This document shows, one piece after another, positions 20,623 through 28,779 of a DNA stretch of 33,999 nt. The stretch is from Burkholderiales bacterium. Its GTDB lineage: Bacteria > Pseudomonadota > Gammaproteobacteria > Burkholderiales > Burkholderiaceae_C. The stretch's first letter is position 1; the number at the start of each line of letters is the position of its first letter. The notes under the pieces are model-generated. The model saw only the letters and a program-made list of their open reading frames with translations. It made no database searches and was not told the DNA's origin. The stretch lies in the NCBI GenBank assembly GCA_028868875.1, contig JAGWTS010000013.1:1-33999 (forward strand), read 5' to 3'. Position numbers and translations under genes: made by a program.

Positions 20623-21480
20623 ATGTTGATCGAAGTCAGGCGGCGCGCTTTCGTCCTCGGCCTCGGGTCCGCGCTGACCCTGCGGGCGCGGGCCGGCGAC
20701 GAGGCCTCGCCCACGACCCTGGCGGTCGTGCCGCAACTCACGCCGATCCTGGCTTTCCGCCGCTGGTCGCCCTTGACGGCGCGGCTCGAGTCGGGCAGCG
20801 GGCAGCGTCTGAAGCTGCTGCTGTACAACCGCATCGGCGATTTCGAGGCGCAGCTGCTCGATGGCGTGCCCGACCTCGCGTACCTCAATCCGTACCACAT
20901 GGTGATGGCGCACCGCGCCCAGGGCTACCGGCCGCTGGTGCGCAGCGGCAGCGAAAAGCTCTCGGGCCTGCTGCTGGTGCGCGCCGACGGCCCCGTGCGC
21001 AGCCTGGCCGACCTGCAGGACCGGCGCGTGCTGTTTCCTTCGCCCAACGCTTTCGCCGCCTCGCTGCTGATGCGCTCGATGCTCGAGCAGCAGGAGAAGA
21101 TCCGGATCCAGGTCGAGTACGTCGGCAACCACGACAACGTCTACCGCCGCCTGGTCCTGGGCGACGCGGTGGCCGGCGCCGGCGTGCGTGCGACCTTCGA
21201 GCTGCAGCCGCCCGAGTTGCGCGCACGCCTGCGCGTGCTCTACGAGACGCCGCAGATGCTGCCGCATCCGCTTGCGGCGCATCCGCGCGTGGCGCCGGAG
21301 CGGGCCGAACGCCTGATCGAGGCGCTGCTCGCCCTGAACGCCGATGCCGCAGGTCGCGAACTGCTCGCCCAGGTGGAGATGCCTCAGGTCGTGCGCGCCG
21401 ACTACGAGCGCGACTACGCGCCGCTGGCGCGCCTGGGCCTGGAGCGTTACGTCGTCGGGCCGACCCACCCCGCCTCATGA
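20623..21480 (+). CDS. PhnD-like periplasmic binding protein paired with HHK-F
   Basis: A 285-residue exported protein of the phosphate/phosphite/phosphonate binding-protein family (PhnD type, type-2 periplasmic binding fold). The N-terminus VRRRAFVLGLGSA has a twin-arginine-like motif and a short hydrophobic segment. The mature protein shows the family pattern: LAVVPQLTP, NRIGDFEAQLLDGVPDLAYLNP broken by short loops, then SLADLQDRRVLFPSPNAFA, where the ligand backbone loop is expected, and VEYVGNHDNVYRRLVLGDAVAG. No PhnC or PhnE transporter gene is next to it. Instead a hybrid kinase starts 34 bases downstream, so the protein probably acts as a soluble sensor that presents its ligand to HHK-F, as other binding proteins do for LuxQ-like kinases. 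The ligand is unknown. Confidence 0.85.
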   Translation: MLIEVRRRAFVLGLGSALTLRARAGDEASPTTLAVVPQLTPILAFRRWSPLTARLESGSGQRLKLLLYNRIGDFEAQLLDGVPDLAYLNPYHMVMAHRAQGYRPLVRSGSEKLSGLLLVRADGPVRSLADLQDRRVLFPSPNAFAASLLMRSMLEQQEKIRIQVEYVGNHDNVYRRLVLGDAVAGAGVRATFELQPPELRARLRVLYETPQMLPHPLAAHPRVAPERAERLIEALLALNADAAGRELLAQVEMPQVVRADYERDYAPLARLGLERYVVGPTHPAS

Positions 21481-21514
21481 AGGCCCCGGCCCGAGGCCAG
21501 CGACGGATGCGCGC

Positions 21515-23902
21515 GTGACCCGCCTGCTGCCGCGCCGCTTCAGCCACCAGGTGAGCCTGTCGACCTCGCTCGTGCTGGCGCTGTCGATCGCGGTCATCAC
21601 GGGCTTCTTCGTCAGCCAGACGATCGCGCTGCGCTATCACCGCATCGAGCAGCGCATCGGCGCGATCGCGGCCAACCTGTCCTTCACCGCGGCGCCCTAC
21701 CTGCTCACCGGCGACATCGGCGCGCTCGACCAGGACCTGCTGCAGTCCACCGCCCTGCCCGACATCGAATCGATCACGGTGGTCGACGCCGCCGGCCGGG
21801 TGCGCAGCGAAGCGCGCGACGCGCCCGACGGCGGGGCCCGGCTGCATTACGAAGCGCCGCGCCGGGATCTGCCGCGCACGAGCGCGCGGCGCGTGATCTG
21901 GCATTTCGAATCGGGCGCACATGCTTCGGCCTGGCGTTTCGGCTTCGACGCGGACGCGCTCGAAGTCTGGCAACCGATCGAGGCCGGGCAGCTCGGCTGG
22001 GTGCGGGTGGTCGCGACGGTCGACCCGATCAAGGTCGAAGGCTGGCGCCAGGTCGAGCTCGGCCTGCTGTTCATGGTGCTGGCATCGGTCGCGGCGGTGG
22101 CGATCCTGGGCCGGCTGCTGGCCCCGAAGCTGCGGGCGCTGGCGGAGGCGACCGAATTCGCGCGCCACCTCGCGGCCGGGCGCGGCCACCAGATGGCGGC
22201 GCAGCGCGGGGTGCTCGAGATCGACGAGTTGCGCGAGGCGCTGAACCAGACCGCGGGCCGCATCGACACCCAGGTCGCGGCGCTGCAGGCGCACCACGAC
22301 CGCACCTCGACCCTGCTCGAAAGCCTGGCCGAGGTCGTGCTCACGGTCGACGAGGGCGGCATCGTGCGCTCGGCCAACGGCGCCTTGCCGAAGCTCCTGG
22401 GCTGGAGCGTGGACGAGGTCGTCGGCCACGAGCTCGTGTGCCTGATCCCGCCGGCCGGCCGCGCCGGCCACCTCGCGGGCATGGAGCGGGTGCTGCGCGC
22501 GCCCGCCGTGATGGAGCCGATCCGGCGCGACGTCGAGGCCTTGCACCGGGACGGCCGCTCGATTCCGGTGCGCCTGGCGATCTCCGACTTCCGGGTCGAG
22601 GGCCGGCGCCAGTTCGCCTGCACCCTGCACGACCTGAGCGAGCGCCGGGCGCTGATGGACGCCGAGCTCGCGCACCGCAGCGCCGAGGCGGCGAGCCGCG
22701 CCAAGTCGGAATTCCTGGCCGCCATGAGCCACGAGATCCGGACCCCGATGAACGGCGTCATCGGCCTCATCGACGTGCTCACCGCGACCCGCCTCGACGC
22801 GCGCCAGGCGCGCATGGTGCAGACCATCCGCGACTCGGCCTACACCCAGCTCCAGATCCTCGACGACATCCTCGACTTCTCGAAGATCGAGGCCGGCCAC
22901 CTGCGCATCGAGCCCGAGCCCGGCTCGGTGCGCGAGCTCGTCGAGCGCATCCGCGCCCGCTTCGAGCCGATGGCGCGGCGCCAGGGCATCGAGATCGCGG
23001 CCGAGGTCGATCCGCGCCTGCCGCGCCTTCTCGCGCTGGACCTGCTGCGCGTCGGCCAGGTGCTCTCCAACCTCGTCTCCAACGCCGTCAAGTTCTCGAG
23101 CAAGCTCGAGCGCGCCGGCCGGGTCGGGCTGCAGGCGCGGCTCGGCGCGCGCGAGGCCGCCCGGGTCTGGGTCGAGTTCGTCGTCGAGGACAACGGCATC
23201 GGCATGGACCAGGCGACCCAGGGGCGGCTGTTCCGCATGTTCGAGCAGGGCGAGGCCGGCACCACGCGGCGCTACGGCGGCACCGGGCTCGGGCTGCTCA
23301 TCAGCCGCCGCCTCGCCGAGGCCATGGGCGGGACGATCGCGGTGCGCAGCGCGTCCGGCCTGGGCTCGACCCTCACGGTGCGCCTGCCGCTGGCTCTCGT
23401 CGACGAGGCGGCGGCGGCCGAGCCGGCCGGCACGCAGGCCGAGGCCGCCGCCTGGCCCGCGCGCATCGGCGCGCCCAGCCATGAGCAGGCGCAGGCGCAA
23501 GGCCGGCTCATCCTGGTGGTCGAGGACAACGAGATCAACCAGGAGGTGATCCGGGTCCAGCTCGACCAGCTCGGCTACGCCGCGGGCTTCGCCGCCGACG
23601 GCCGCGAAGGGCTCGAATGCTGGCTGAGCGGGCGCTATGCCCTGGTGCTGACCGACCTGCACATGCCGCATCTGGACGGCTACCAGCTCGCCAACGCGAT
23701 CCGTGCGCACGAAGCGCGCTCCGGCGCGGCGCGCACGCCGATCGTCGCCCTCACCGCCAACGTCACCCACGGCGAAGCCGAGCGCTGCAAGGCCGCGGGC
23801 ATCGACGACTACCTGTCCAAGCCCGTGCTGCTGCCGCAGCTGAGCGCGACGCTCGAAGCGCGGCTCGCGCCCGCCGACGCGGCGCGCGCCCACGCCGGCT
23901 GA
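21515..23902 (+). CDS. PAS hybrid histidine kinase paired with PhnD-like protein (HHK-F)
   Basis: A 795-residue sensor with a GTG start (VTRLLPRRFSHQ); no ATG is available in frame between the stop of the PhnD-like gene and the first membrane helix. TM1 (about 15-35) and TM2 (about 184-205) flank a periplasmic region of about 145 residues. A PAS domain (about 266-375) ends in LHDLSERR. HisKA has [14 protein letters not shown] with His406. The ATPase has LSNLVSNAVKFSS, DNGIGMDQ and GTGLGLLIS. The receiver has LVVEDNEINQ, Asp714 in LTDLHMPH, Thr in ALTAN and Lys in LSKP, all intact. No HPt is present. Its core is closest to HHK-C within the window (shared LTDLHMP and SKIEAG). It probably senses the bound state of the PhnD-like protein and hands phosphate to an HPt in HHK-C, HHK-E or elsewhere. 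Confidence 0.9.
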   Translation: MTRLLPRRFSHQVSLSTSLVLALSIAVITGFFVSQTIALRYHRIEQRIGAIAANLSFTAAPYLLTGDIGALDQDLLQSTALPDIESITVVDAAGRVRSEARDAPDGGARLHYEAPRRDLPRTSARRVIWHFESGAHASAWRFGFDADALEVWQPIEAGQLGWVRVVATVDPIKVEGWRQVELGLLFMVLASVAAVAILGRLLAPKLRALAEATEFARHLAAGRGHQMAAQRGVLEIDELREALNQTAGRIDTQVAALQAHHDRTSTLLESLAEVVLTVDEGGIVRSANGALPKLLGWSVDEVVGHELVCLIPPAGRAGHLAGMERVLRAPAVMEPIRRDVEALHRDGRSIPVRLAISDFRVEGRRQFACTLHDLSERRALMDAELAHRSAEAASRAKSEFLAAMSHEIRTPMNGVIGLIDVLTATRLDARQARMVQTIRDSAYTQLQILDDILDFSKIEAGHLRIEPEPGSVRELVERIRARFEPMARRQGIEIAAEVDPRLPRLLALDLLRVGQVLSNLVSNAVKFSSKLERAGRVGLQARLGAREAARVWVEFVVEDNGIGMDQATQGRLFRMFEQGEAGTTRRYGGTGLGLLISRRLAEAMGGTIAVRSASGLGSTLTVRLPLALVDEAAAAEPAGTQAEAAAWPARIGAPSHEQAQAQGRLILVVEDNEINQEVIRVQLDQLGYAAGFAADGREGLECWLSGRYALVLTDLHMPHLDGYQLANAIRAHEARSGAARTPIVALTANVTHGEAERCKAAGIDDYLSKPVLLPQLSATLEARLAPADAARAHAG

Positions 23903-24037
23903 CGCTGCCGCCGAGCCCACCGGCGCCGGCTGAAGCCGCCGGCCAGGCCCCCCGCGCTGGCTGAAGCGGCCGCCGAACCCGCCCGTGGCGGCTGGCACCT
24001 CCGGCGGGCCCACGGGCGCCGGCTCGAGCCGCCAGCG
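23888..24037. repeat. Array of about five imperfect 27-31 bp GC-rich units with small hairpins
   Basis: Units begin near 23888, 23915, 23946, 23977 and 24008, each built around a GCCCAC-like start, GGCGCCGGCT and a complementary GAAGCCGCC or similar, so most can fold as a short hairpin (CGGCT-GA-AGCCG). The stop codon of HHK-F (23900-23902) is inside the first unit. The array lacks a U-tract, so it is not a classical terminator, and it has no spacers of constant length as in CRISPR. It may act as an mRNA 3'-end stabiliser or a Rho-related end; this is inference. Confidence 0.6.
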
Positions 24038-24073
24038 CGTGCAGCACCATCGGCCTGTCCGCCCCGTCGCCCT

Positions 24074-24124
24074 CGATTGAATCGGGTTTGTACGGAGTGT
24101 TGCTTTGATTCGAGTGCGGATAAT
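24074..24124 (+). promoter_or_regulatory. Probable promoter of the IclR-hydantoinase operon
   Basis: This is the AT-richest stretch in the window. It contains the palindrome CGATTGAATCG (24074-24084), TTGTAC (24088-24093), TTGCTT (24100-24105) and a good -10-like GATAAT (24119-24124). Neither -35 candidate has ideal spacing (25 and 13 bases), so either the promoter is weak and activator-dependent or the true boxes differ. Confidence 0.45.
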
Positions 24125-24151
24125 TCCATTTCATGCAACCTTTGTTCCATT
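24124..24151. promoter_or_regulatory. Direct repeat TTCCATT, candidate IclR operator
   Basis: Two perfect copies of TTCCATT (24124-24130 and 24145-24151) are 21 bases apart start to start, two turns of the helix, directly before the IclR ATG. Self-regulation by binding over the start region is common in the IclR family; that this is the site is inference. Confidence 0.45.
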
Positions 24152-24162
24152 AACCGGCACAA

Positions 24163-24894
24163 ATGACGCCGCTCGAAAACGCCGTCACCGTGCTGCGCTG
24201 CTTTTCGCTGGATGCGCGCGAGCTCACGGTCACCGAGGCCGCGCAGCGGCTCGGTCTGCCCAAGAGCAACGTCTCGCGTCTGCTGCGGGCGATGCGCGAG
24301 GTCGGCCTGCTCGACGCTGGCGTCGAAGGCCGGGGCTACCGCCCTGGGGTCATGCTCGTGGGCTTCGGCCAGATTGCCCAATCCGGCCACAGCCTGGGCG
24401 CACGCGCCAACGCCGCGGCGCGGCGCCTGTCGGAAGTCACCGGCCACTCCGGCTTTGCCTCGGCGCGCATCGGCCGCGAGATGGTCGGGCTCGTGCACCA
24501 CGTCGGCACCAACACCTTGCAGGTCGGCATGACGCTGGGCCAGCGCTTCCCGATCGACGCCTCGGCCACCGGCCGCGCCCTGCTCGCCGGCTGGAGCCGC
24601 GAGCGCGTGACCGAACTGCTGCAAGGCGAGGTCTCGCGCATCAGGCCGCATTCGCCACAAACGATGGACGAGTTGTTCGAGCGCCTGGCCCGGGTGCGCG
24701 CGCAAGGCTGGTCCGAATCGCGCGAGGAAGCCGGCAAGGGCGTCGGCGCACTCGCCGTGGCGGTGCGCGAGCCGCGTACCGGCGAGGAACTCAGCGTCTG
24801 CATCACCTTCCCCGTCGCCACCGTCGACGCCGCCGAACACGCGCAGCTGGTGGCCTTGCTGCTCCAGGCGCGCTCCGAAATCGAGAAACCATGA
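24163..24894 (+). CDS. IclR-family transcriptional regulator
   Basis: A 243-residue DNA-binding regulator of usual family length. The N-terminal winged helix-turn-helix (about 1-65) includes LTVTEAAQRLGLPKSNVSRL, with the recognition helix KSNVSRLLRAM. The effector domain (about 75-240) has the family pattern SGFASARIGREMVGLVH, GQRFPIDASATGRALLA and SREEAGKGVGALAVAV. IclR proteins bind small carbon compounds and act as repressors or activators of catabolic operons. Its stop overlaps the start of the hydantoinase gene (ATGA), so it is co-transcribed with its likely targets. The ATG follows an AT-rich control region. The effector is probably the substrate or product of the downstream enzyme; this is inferred from position. 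Confidence 0.93.
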   Translation: MTPLENAVTVLRCFSLDARELTVTEAAQRLGLPKSNVSRLLRAMREVGLLDAGVEGRGYRPGVMLVGFGQIAQSGHSLGARANAAARRLSEVTGHSGFASARIGREMVGLVHHVGTNTLQVGMTLGQRFPIDASATGRALLAGWSRERVTELLQGEVSRIRPHSPQTMDELFERLARVRAQGWSESREEAGKGVGALAVAVREPRTGEELSVCITFPVATVDAAEHAQLVALLLQARSEIEKP

Positions 24895-27800
24895 ACCGTC
24901 CCGCTTCTTCCGCTCCGTCCCCCGCGCCGCGCCGCTGGCGCATCGGCTTCGACATCGGCGGCACCTTCACCGACTTCGTGCTCTTCGACCGCGCCGAAGG
25001 CCGGGTCCACCTGCACAAGCGCCTGACCTCGGCCGACGACCCTGCGCGCTCGGCGCTGATCGGCCTGGAAGAGCTCATCGCCAAGGCCGGCGTCACGCTC
25101 GCCCAGGTCGACGACATCGTCCACGGCACCACCCTCGTCACCAACGCCATCATCGAGCGCAAGGGCGGGGCGCGCCTGGGCCTGCTCGTGACCGAGGGCT
25201 TCCGCGACCTCCTCGAGCTCGGCACCGAGCAGCGCTACGACATCTACGACCTGTTCCTGAAATACCCCGAGCCGCTGGTGCCGCGCTCGCGCTGCCTCGA
25301 GGTGCGCGAGCGGGTCGACGCCGAGGGCGGCGTCGTCACCGAACTCGACGAGCGCCAGCTGCGCCGCGTGCTGGGCGCCCTCGTCGAGGACGGCGTCAAC
25401 GCGGTCGCGGTGTGCTTTCTCCACGCCTACCGCTTCCCGCAGCACGAGCAGCGCGTCGCGGCGCTGGCGGCGCGCGAGTTTCCGCAGCTCGCGGTCTCGC
25501 TCTCGAGCGCGGTCGTGCCCGAGTTGTCGGAATACCCGCGCTGCGTCACGACCGCCGCCAACGCCTTCGTCCAGCCCTTGATGGGCGCCTATCTCGAAAA
25601 GCTCGAAAGCGAACTCGCGGCGCGCGGCTTCGCCGGGGCGCTGCGCCTGATGCATTCGGCCGGCGGCCTGATGTCGCCGCAGACGGCGCGCGAATTCCCG
25701 ATCCGCCTGCTCGAATCGGGGCCGGCCGGCGGCGGCCTCGCCACGGCCTGGTTCGGCCAGCTCGCCGGCCACCCCGACGTGATCTCGTTCGACATGGGCG
25801 GCACCACCGCGAAGGCGGCGCTGATCGAAGGCGGTCGCTTCGAGATCATGCCGGTGCTCGAAGCCGCGCGCGTGCAGCGCTTCACCAAGGGCTCGGGCCT
25901 GCCGATCAAGACCCCGGTGATCGACATGATCGAGATCGGCGCCGGCGGCGGCTCGATCGCCTCGATCGACACCCTGGGCCTGCTCAAGGTCGGACCGCAG
26001 TCGGCGAGTTCGGCGCCGGGCCCGGCCTGCTACGGCCTGGGCGGAATCGAGCCCACGGTCACCGACGCGTGCCTGCTTCTGGGCTATTACGATCCCGGAT
26101 TCTTCCTCGGAGGCACGATGAAGCTCGACGTCGCCGCGGCCGAGCGCGCAATGGCCCGGGTGGCGCAGCCGCTGGGCCTGTCCATCGCCGAAGCGGCCTG
26201 GGGCATCCACGCCCTCGTCGTCGACAGCATGGCCGCGGCCGCGCGCGTGCACCTCGTCGAGCACGGCAAGGACCCGCGCTCCTTCAGCATGGTCGGCTTC
26301 GGCGGCGCCGGACCGGCCCATGCGGTCGACGTGGCGCGCGTGCTCGGCGTGGCCGAGGTCATCGTGCCGCCGGCCTCGGGCGCGGCCTCGGCCTTCGGCT
26401 TCCTCGCCGCGCCGCTGTCGTTCGAGCAGGTGCAGTCGATGCCGCTGCGCCTGTCCGAGCTGGCAGACGGCGCGCCGCTGAACCGCGTGCTCGGCGAACT
26501 CGAGCGCCAGGGCCGGGCCCAGTTGCGCGCCGCCGGCGTCGCCGACGCCGACGTGAGCGTGAGCCGCTTCGCCGACATGCGCCTCGTGGGCCAAATGCAC
26601 GACATCCGCGTCGCCCTGCCCGAGGGCGAGATCGGCCCGCAGCAGGTGCCGGCCCTGCGCGAAGCCTTCGTCGCCGCCTATCGCAAGCGCTACACCGCGG
26701 TGCCGCCGAGCGCGGCCTTCGAGGCCATCAACTTCCGCGTCAACTGCGCCGGCCCGAGCCCCGAGCTGACGGTGGCAGGCGCCCTGGGCAGCGAGTCCGG
26801 GCGCGAGGCGCGCAAGGGCGTGCGCCGCGCCTGGTTCGGCGACGGCTTCGTCGACGTCGCGGTCTACGACCGCGATGCGCTGCGCCCGGGCGACGACCTC
26901 CCCGGCCCCTGCATCGTCGAGGAGCGCGAGGCCACGACGGTGCTCGGCCCGCTCGACCGCCTGCGCGTCGACCGCCACCTGAACCTGTGCGTGGCGGTGG
27001 GCAGCGCGGTCGCGCGCGAGGTCACGGTGACGCGCGACATGCCGCTGGCGCAGGCCATCGATCGCATCGAGGCCGACCCGATCTCGCTCGAGATCATGTG
27101 GAGCCGCCTCGTCAACGTCGTCGACGAGATGTGGCTCACGGTCTGCCGCACCGCGTTCTCGCTCGTCATCTCCGAAGCCCAGGACTTCGCCTGCGAGATC
27201 CTGAGCCCCGAGGGCGAAACCCTGGCGCATTCGCCGCGCGCAATGCCCGTGTTCAACCTGACGCTGCCGCGCGCCGTCAAGGCCTTGCTCGAACGCTACC
27301 CGGCCGAAACGCTGCAGCCCGGCGACGTGCTCATCACCAACGACCCCTGGTTGTGCGCCGGCCACCTCTTCGACATCGCGATCGTGAGCCCGGTCTTCGT
27401 CGAAGGCCGCGTCGTCGGCCTGCTCGGCACGGTGGGCCATGTCGCCGACATCGGCGGCACCAAGGATTCGCTGCAGGCGCGCGAGATCTACGAGGAAGGC
27501 CTGCAGATCCCGCCGATGAAGCTCGCCCTGGGCGGCGAGCTCAACGAGACCCTGGTGGCGCTGATCGAGAAGAACGTGCGCAACGGCGAGCAGGTGCTGG
27601 GCGACCTGCATTCGTTCATGGCCGCGAACGCGCTCGGCGGCGAGCGCCTGGCCGCCTTCATGCACGAATACGGCATGCAGGACCTGCGCGCGCTGGCCGC
27701 GGTCGTGCAGTCGCGCTCCGAAAAAGCCATGCGCGAGGCGATCTCGCGCCTGCCCGACGGCGTATACCGCTCGGAGATGTGGAACAACCCGCTCGGCACG

Positions 27801-28733
27801 CCGCTGCGCTTTCCGCTCGCGCTCACGGTGGCCGGCGACACGATCGAGATCGACTTCGAAGGCGCGCCGCCGCAGCTCGCGCGCGGGGGCCTCAATTCCA
27901 CGCTCAACTACACCGCGGCCCACGCCACCTACCCGCTCAAGTGCATCCTCACGCCGCAGGTGCGCGGCAACGCCGGCTGCTACAAGCCCTTCACGGTGAA
28001 GGCGCCGGCGGGCTCGATCCTCAACTGCAACTACCCGGCCTCGGTCTCGGTGCGCACGCGCACCGGCTGGTACATCGCGCCCAACATCTTCCGCGCCGTG
28101 GCCGAGGCGGCGCCGCGCGCGGTGCAGTCCTTCACCGGGCTGCCGGTGGCGATGGTCATCTACGGCCAGCAGGCCGACGGCCGCATCTATTCCGACCTGC
28201 TGTTCTCGGGCGGCGGCCAGGGCGCGAGCGACGGCGGCGACGGCAAGTCGGGGCTGATGTACCCGACCTCGGCGGCCAACACCTCGATCGAACTGATCGA
28301 GACCCGGGTGCCGGTGGTCGTGACCGAGAAGGCGCTGCTCCCCGATTCGGGCGGCCCGGGCCGCCAGCGCGGCGGCCTCGCCCAGCGCGTGCGCGTGCGC
28401 AAGCGCATCGACGACGGCCTGCCGATGCAGATCTCGGTCTACCCCGAAGGCGTGGGCCTGGCGTTGGACGGCCTCTTCGGCGGCGCACCGGGCGGCGGCG
28501 CGAGCGCGGCCGTGCTCGGGCCCGACGGCCAGGCCCGGCACGACTGCGGCACGGGCGAGCTGGTCACGGTGAACCGCATCGACGAGCAGGTCGAACTCGT
28601 GCTCGCCGGCGGCTCGGGCTTCGGCAGCCCGGCCGAGCGCGAGCCCGCGGCGCTGGCGCGCGACCTCGAAATGGGTTGGGTGACGCGCGAAGGCGCGGCG
28701 CGCGACTACGGCGCCAAAGCTGAATCGCGCTGA
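24891..28733 (+). CDS. Fused hydantoinase A/B family enzyme (5-oxoprolinase type)
   Basis: A 1280-residue cytoplasmic enzyme. Residues 15 to about 690 are HyuA-like, with ATP-site motifs GFDIGGTFTD (19-28), SFDMGGTTAK (about 299), GAGGGSIASID and FGGAGPAHAVDVA. From about residue 723 (DPISLEIMWSRL) the HyuB-like half begins, with NDPWLCAGHLFDIA, GHVADIGG and GLNSTLNYTAAHATYPLKC. Separate HyuA and HyuB subunits are common in bacteria; one chain of this length is typical of ATP-dependent 5-oxoprolinases, which open pyroglutamate, and of related N-methylhydantoinases, which open cyclic amides or hydantoins with ATP. The exact substrate cannot be read. The neighbouring peptide-type ABC importer suggests the substrate arrives as a small peptide-like or cyclic compound. 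No frameshift or loss of motif is seen. The start overlaps the IclR stop. Confidence 0.9.
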   Translation: MNRPASSAPSPAPRRWRIGFDIGGTFTDFVLFDRAEGRVHLHKRLTSADDPARSALIGLEELIAKAGVTLAQVDDIVHGTTLVTNAIIERKGGARLGLLVTEGFRDLLELGTEQRYDIYDLFLKYPEPLVPRSRCLEVRERVDAEGGVVTELDERQLRRVLGALVEDGVNAVAVCFLHAYRFPQHEQRVAALAAREFPQLAVSLSSAVVPELSEYPRCVTTAANAFVQPLMGAYLEKLESELAARGFAGALRLMHSAGGLMSPQTAREFPIRLLESGPAGGGLATAWFGQLAGHPDVISFDMGGTTAKAALIEGGRFEIMPVLEAARVQRFTKGSGLPIKTPVIDMIEIGAGGGSIASIDTLGLLKVGPQSASSAPGPACYGLGGIEPTVTDACLLLGYYDPGFFLGGTMKLDVAAAERAMARVAQPLGLSIAEAAWGIHALVVDSMAAAARVHLVEHGKDPRSFSMVGFGGAGPAHAVDVARVLGVAEVIVPPASGAASAFGFLAAPLSFEQVQSMPLRLSELADGAPLNRVLGELERQGRAQLRAAGVADADVSVSRFADMRLVGQMHDIRVALPEGEIGPQQVPALREAFVAAYRKRYTAVPPSAAFEAINFRVNCAGPSPELTVAGALGSESGREARKGVRRAWFGDGFVDVAVYDRDALRPGDDLPGPCIVEEREATTVLGPLDRLRVDRHLNLCVAVGSAVAREVTVTRDMPLAQAIDRIEADPISLEIMWSRLVNVVDEMWLTVCRTAFSLVISEAQDFACEILSPEGETLAHSPRAMPVFNLTLPRAVKALLERYPAETLQPGDVLITNDPWLCAGHLFDIAIVSPVFVEGRVVGLLGTVGHVADIGGTKDSLQAREIYEEGLQIPPMKLALGGELNETLVALIEKNVRNGEQVLGDLHSFMAANALGGERLAAFMHEYGMQDLRALAAVVQSRSEKAMREAISRLPDGVYRSEMWNNPLGTPLRFPLALTVAGDTIEIDFEGAPPQLARGGLNSTLNYTAAHATYPLKCILTPQVRGNAGCYKPFTVKAPAGSILNCNYPASVSVRTRTGWYIAPNIFRAVAEAAPRAVQSFTGLPVAMVIYGQQADGRIYSDLLFSGGGQGASDGGDGKSGLMYPTSAANTSIELIETRVPVVVTEKALLPDSGGPGRQRGGLAQRVRVRKRIDDGLPMQISVYPEGVGLALDGLFGGAPGGGASAAVLGPDGQARHDCGTGELVTVNRIDEQVELVLAGGSGFGSPAEREPAALARDLEMGWVTREGAARDYGAKAESR

Positions 28734-28779
28734 TTCGAAGTTGGTTTTTCATCCACCCTGGAACGACGAGGAACGAAGC

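Noticed and set aside
23888-24037. CRISPR-like array
   Set aside because: The units are degenerate, contiguous and contain no unique spacers; there are no cas genes.
23888-24087. Rho-independent terminator after HHK-F
   Set aside because: Hairpins are present but none is followed by a T-run.
24336-28541. Very long open frame on the minus strand opposite the hydantoinase gene
   Set aside because: Its residues are rich in Ala, Arg, Gly, His and Val with no recognisable motif; it mirrors the GC-rich third positions of the real gene, whose motifs are complete.
28741-28779. Start of the binding-protein gene at 28741
   Set aside because: It would put 13 extra residues before a good twin-arginine signal; the ATG at 28780 has a well-spaced GAGGAAC site.
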